Below are positions 14,590 through 17,746 of a stretch of 17,746 bases of DNA, one piece after another. This DNA is from an uncultured Labedella sp. (lineage in GTDB: Bacteria > Actinomycetota > Actinomycetes > Actinomycetales > Microbacteriaceae): NCBI GenBank assembly GCA_934636065.1, contig CAKTZW010000004.1, positions 1 through 17,746 on the forward strand, written 5' to 3'. Position numbers and translations under genes: made by a program. Under the pieces are notes generated by a model. The model had not been told where the DNA came from, made no database searches, and worked only from the letters and a program-made list of their open reading frames with translations. Position 1 is the stretch's first letter, and every line of letters starts with the position of its first letter.

Positions 14590-17351
14590 TTCTTCTTCGC
14601 CGGCGCCTTGCGCGCCGGCTTCTTCGCCGCCGAACGCGCCGGCTTCTTGGCCGGCCCCTTCGCCCGCTTGTCCGCGAGCATCTGCACGGCCTGCTCGAAC
14701 GTGATGTCCTCGGGGTTCTCCGCCTTCGGGATCGTCACGTTCGTCTCGCCGTCGGTGACGTAGGGCCCGAAGCGACCGTCGCGGATGCGGATCGGCTTCC
14801 CGCTCACCGGGTCTGCCTCGAACTCCTTGAGCGCAGAGCTCGCGCGGCGGGCTCCGTACTTCGGCTGGGCGAAGACCTCGAGAGCACGGGGGAGGTCGAT
14901 GTCGAAGATGAGGTCCTCGGACTCGAGCGACCGCGAATCGGTGCCCTTCTTGAGGTAGGGACCGTAGCGACCGTTCTGCGCCGTGATCTCGGCCCCGCTC
15001 TCCGGGTCCTCGCCGACGACGCGCGGGAGGGAGAGCAGCTTGAGCGCGGTGTCGAGGTCGATCTCCTCCGGCGACATCGAGCGGAACAGCGACGCCGTTC
15101 GCGCCTTCGGCGCCGCCGCCTTCGCGGTGGACTTCGCCTTGGGCTTCTTCGCGGCGGGTGCGGGCTCGACGATCTCGCCGGTCCGCGCGTCGACGTTCGC
15201 CGTCGCGTCGGCCTCCGGCTCGACCTCCGTCACGTACGGACCGAACCGACCCGTCTTGACGACGATCTCCTTGCCGTTCTCCGGGTTCACGCCGACGACG
15301 CGATCGCCGACGACGGGTGCCTCGACCAGTTCGCGCGCCTTCGCGGCGGTGAGCTCGTCCGGGGCGAGATCCTCGGGCACGTTGACTCGACGGGGCGGGA
15401 CGACGCCCGTCTCCGCGTCGGGGCTGCCGTCGGGGTCCGGCACCTCCAGGTACGGTCCGTACCGACCGATCCGGAGGGTGATGTCGTCGGCGAGGTGCAC
15501 CGAGTTGATCTCGCGCGCGTCGATCTCCCCGAGGTTGTCGATCACCTGGCGAAGCCCGCGGTGCGAGTCCTTGCCGAAGTAGAAGGACGTCAGCCAGTCG
15601 CGGCGGTCACGACGCCCGGCCGCGATCTCGTCGAGGTCCTCCTCCATCGAGGCGGTGAAGTCGTACTCGACGAGTTCGGCGAAGTGGTCCTCGAGCAGGC
15701 GCACGACGCTGAACGCGATCCAATTCGGTACGAGCGCCTGGCCCCGCTGACTCACGTAGCCGCGATCCACGATGGTCGAGAGGATCGCCGCGTACGTCGA
15801 GGGGCGTCCGATCCCGAGCTCCTCGAGCGCCTTGACGAGGCTCGCCTCCGTGTAGCGCGGGGGCGGTGAGGTCTCGTGCCCCTTCGCGTCGACCTCGGTG
15901 AGCGTGAGCGCCTGACCCTCCGTCAGCGCCGGGAGCTTCGCCTCGCGCTTGGACGGGTCGGCGACGCGTTCCTCGTCCCTGCCCTCCTCGTACGCGGCCA
16001 GGAAGCCGCGGAAGGTGATGACCGTGCCGGCGGCGGTGAATTCGGCCGTGCGCGCGACGGACTGCGCCTGCTCGGGCACCGCCGCCTCGATCGTCACGGT
16101 CGCCGTCTGCCCCTTGGCGTCGGCCATCTGGCTCGCGACGGTGCGCTTCCAGATGAGGTCGTAGAGCCGGAAGTCGTTGCCGCGGAGCGCGCCCTCGAGC
16201 GACGCCGGGGAACGGAAGTGCTCGCCGGACGGGCGGATCGCCTCGTGCGCCTCCTGGGCGCCCTTCGACTTGCCGGTGTACAGGCGCGGCTGGTCGGGGA
16301 TCGAGTCGGCGCCGTACAGGTCGACCGCCTGGGCTCGCGCCGCCGCGATCGCCTGCCCGGAGAGGGACGGCGAGTCGGTGCGCATGTAGGTGATGTAGCC
16401 GTTCTCGTAGAGCGACTGCGCCACGCTCATCGTCTGCTTCGCGGAGAAGCGCAGCTTGCGGGCCGCCTCCTGCTGCAGCGTCGACGTCGTGAACGGGGCG
16501 GCCGGGCGGCGCGAGTACGGCTTCGTCTCGAGCCGGGCGACCCGCGCGTCTGCGCCCGCCGCGAGCGCCGTCGCGAGGAGCGACGCCGACGCCTCGTCGA
16601 GCGTCGTCACCTTCGCAGTGAGGGTGCCCCTGTCGTCGAAGTCGCGACCGGTGGCCACTCGCGTGCCGTCGAGGCGGACGAGACGGGCCTCGAACGCGTC
16701 GCTCTCAGCGCCCGGCGTGGCCGTCGTCGTGATGTCCCAGTACGTCGCCGGCACGAAGGCGAGGCGCTCGCGCTCGCGATCCACGACGAGGCGCGTCGCG
16801 GCCGACTGGACGCGACCGGCGGAGAGTGCGGGGCCGACCTTGCGCCACAGCACGGGCGACACCTCGTAGCCGTAGATGCGGTCGAGGATGCGACGGGTCT
16901 CCTGGGCGTCGACGAGAGACTCGTCGAGTTCGCGCGTGTTGTCCTTCGCCGCGAGGATCGCGTCCTTGGTGATCTCGTGGAAGACCATGCGGTGCACGGG
17001 CACCTTCGGCTTGAGCACCTGGAGGAGGTGCCACGCGATGGCCTCGCCTTCTCGGTCCTCATCAGTGGCGAGGTAGAGCTCGTCGGCGTCTTTGAGTGCG
17101 CGCTTCAGTTCGGCGACGGTCTTCTTCTTCGCGTCCGACACGACGTAGTAGGGCTCGAAGTCGTTGTCGACGTCGACCGCGAACTTGCCGACGGAGCCCT
17201 TCTTGAGCTCGGCGGGGAGGTTCTTCGGCTCGGCGAGATCCCGGATGTGGCCGACGCTCGAGAGCACCTCGTAGCCGTCGCCGAGGTACCCGGCGATCGA
17301 CTTCATCTTCGTCGGAGACTCGACGATCACGAGCTTCTTGGTGGTGGCCAC
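14586..17351 (-). CDS. topA: DNA topoisomerase I (type IA)
   Basis: A 921-aa enzyme that relaxes negative supercoils by cutting one DNA strand. The TOPRIM domain has KLVIVESPTKMKSI (6-19, Glu11) and the acidic motif ATDEDREGEAIAWH (95-108). LSAGRVQSAATRLVV (176-190) and active-site Tyr322 in NGYITYMRTDS follow, then ELGIGRPSTYA. The C-terminus has no zinc fingers. It holds four GR(Y/F)GPY repeats near 629, 701, 794 and 859, split by a Lys/Ala-rich linker (about 731-752), and ends in a Lys/Pro/Ala tail for DNA binding. This is the actinobacterial form. GTG 17351 is chosen because AAAGGA stands 5 bases before it and VATTKKLVIVESP is the conserved start; the open frame upstream is non-coding. 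First gene of the housekeeping operon. Confidence 0.97.
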   Translation of the reverse strand: MATTKKLVIVESPTKMKSIAGYLGDGYEVLSSVGHIRDLAEPKNLPAELKKGSVGKFAVDVDNDFEPYYVVSDAKKKTVAELKRALKDADELYLATDEDREGEAIAWHLLQVLKPKVPVHRMVFHEITKDAILAAKDNTRELDESLVDAQETRRILDRIYGYEVSPVLWRKVGPALSAGRVQSAATRLVVDRERERLAFVPATYWDITTTATPGAESDAFEARLVRLDGTRVATGRDFDDRGTLTAKVTTLDEASASLLATALAAGADARVARLETKPYSRRPAAPFTTSTLQQEAARKLRFSAKQTMSVAQSLYENGYITYMRTDSPSLSGQAIAAARAQAVDLYGADSIPDQPRLYTGKSKGAQEAHEAIRPSGEHFRSPASLEGALRGNDFRLYDLIWKRTVASQMADAKGQTATVTIEAAVPEQAQSVARTAEFTAAGTVITFRGFLAAYEEGRDEERVADPSKREAKLPALTEGQALTLTEVDAKGHETSPPPRYTEASLVKALEELGIGRPSTYAAILSTIVDRGYVSQRGQALVPNWIAFSVVRLLEDHFAELVEYDFTASMEEDLDEIAAGRRDRRDWLTSFYFGKDSHRGLRQVIDNLGEIDAREINSVHLADDITLRIGRYGPYLEVPDPDGSPDAETGVVPPRRVNVPEDLAPDELTAAKARELVEAPVVGDRVVGVNPENGKEIVVKTGRFGPYVTEVEPEADATANVDARTGEIVEPAPAAKKPKAKSTAKAAAPKARTASLFRSMSPEEIDLDTALKLLSLPRVVGEDPESGAEITAQNGRYGPYLKKGTDSRSLESEDLIFDIDLPRALEVFAQPKYGARRASSALKEFEADPVSGKPIRIRDGRFGPYVTDGETNVTIPKAENPEDITFEQAVQMLADKRAKGPAKKPARSAAKKPARKAPAKKK

Positions 17352-17372
17352 AGGGGTCCTTTCTTCAGGCAC

Positions 17373-17378
17373 ACCATA
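17373..17378 (-). promoter_or_regulatory. Possible -10 box of topA
   Basis: TATGGT on the minus strand lies 21 bases before the topA GTG, just after a run of GTGTGTG. The -35 side is weak. It fits a short leader that contains the AAAGGA ribosome binding site. Confidence 0.35.
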
Positions 17379-17432
17379 CACACACGATCGGAGGAGGTGC
17401 CTAATCGCTCCGACCGGCATCGACCCCTCCCC

Positions 17433-17460
17433 TTGAAACGGCCGCGCCGCTGAGGACAAT
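17433..17460 (+). promoter_or_regulatory. Probable sigma70-type promoter of the small gene
   Basis: TTGAAA (17433-17438) and GACAAT (17455-17460) are separated by 16 bases. The ATG at 17468 follows 7 bases after the -10, so the mRNA would start at or next to that ATG. This makes the in-frame ATG at 17459, inside the -10, an unlikely start. Confidence 0.55.
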
Positions 17461-17467
17461 GGGTCGC

Positions 17468-17704
17468 ATGAGTACAACAGTCGCCGCTCGCTACACAGCG
17501 AAGCTCACGGACGGACCGCTCGAGGGGAAGACGATCGCCATCGACTTCCTCGATTCAGGAGAACCGAAACCGAGCATCGGAATTCCCGCCGACGGGAACA
17601 AGACCTATATATACACGTGCACTTCCGACCGGGAGTTCGACCGCGAGGGCTCCGATCGCCCGAGCGCCGTCGCCTACCGGTTCCGCACGACCTCCTTCGA
17701 CTGA
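17468..17704 (+). CDS. Small protein of unknown function (78 aa)
   Basis: A 78-aa soluble protein with no signal peptide, membrane segment or cysteine pair; it has one Cys, in YIYTCTSD. The sequence alternates short hydrophobic stretches with turns, suggesting a small beta-rich fold: ARYTAKLTDGPLEGKTIAID, then IGIPADGNKTYIYT and AVAYRFRT. The GPLEG motif after a short first strand recalls small actinobacterial and phage proteins with GPLDG, but I cannot name a family. It is divergent from topA with about 116 bases between starts. Codon use is less G/C-biased than its neighbours (ACA, AGT, GGA, AAA and a TATATATA stretch at 17606-17613). A promoter at matching spacing, a clean stop and sensible composition support it as a real gene. 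Confidence 0.65.
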   Translation: MSTTVAARYTAKLTDGPLEGKTIAIDFLDSGEPKPSIGIPADGNKTYIYTCTSDREFDREGSDRPSAVAYRFRTTSFD

Positions 17705-17746
17705 TCCGGAGCGGGACGCAGCGACGCGTCACACCCCACGAGCGGA

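Noticed and set aside
15876..17453. A 525-codon open frame on the plus strand
   Set aside because: It lies opposite topA, whose motifs are complete and conserved; the plus-strand product is low-complexity Arg/Leu/Val-rich.
1..17746. CRISPR arrays, insertion sequences, phage or defence genes, riboswitches
   Set aside because: No regular repeats, transposase motifs, terminal inverted repeats, known defence domains or recognisable riboswitch cores were seen on either strand.

Overview
The window reads as a chromosomal segment of a high-GC actinobacterium, most likely of the family Microbacteriaceae. The grounds are strong G/C bias at third codon positions, frequent GTG starts, 4-base start/stop overlaps, a TopA without zinc fingers but with a Lys-rich tail, a topA-tmk-holB cluster, and an ABC sugar importer with no ATPase gene beside it. 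The family assignment is inference from gene content.

Left part (1-7790): a minus-strand carbohydrate operon runs from a promoter at about 7652-7623 leftwards off the window edge. Its order is lipoprotein sugar-binding protein, two membrane permeases, Gfo/Idh/MocA oxidoreductase, ThuA-like protein and a GH2 beta-galactosidase of the LacZ type (796 codons visible, 3' end outside). Neighbouring genes are joined by 4-base overlaps or a 1-base gap. A divergent ROK-family repressor (7791-9002, plus) faces it. Two copies of a near-palindrome CCYATTCGATRGG lie in the 236-base gap: one just downstream of the operon promoter, one on the -10 region of the repressor gene. This looks like a self-contained circuit of import, oxidation/hydrolysis and control for a glycoside, probably a galactoside. 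The pairing of ThuA- and Gfo/Idh-type proteins with LacZ suggests chemistry through 3-keto sugars, which is a hypothesis.

Middle part (9003-10923): a DUF72 gene (plus) converges on an AraC-type regulator plus VOC-domain protein pair (minus, ATGA overlap). Then come a strong hairpin terminator and a tRNA-Thr(CGU) gene with encoded CCA.

Right part (10924-17746): a minus-strand housekeeping operon topA - tmk - holB - secreted alpha/beta-hydrolase lipoprotein (TAP/Slp type). The hydrolase gene lies directly against the holB stop codon. Divergent from topA is a small gene of unknown function (78 aa) with a good promoter placed so that its mRNA would begin at the ATG.

Four or five genes here have a TANNNT box 6-7 bases before the start codon, as expected for leaderless mRNAs. 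No insertion sequences, CRISPR arrays, phage genes or attachment sites were seen. No gene-free stretch exceeds 300 bases except 10689-11034, which holds the tRNA gene and two terminator-like hairpins.
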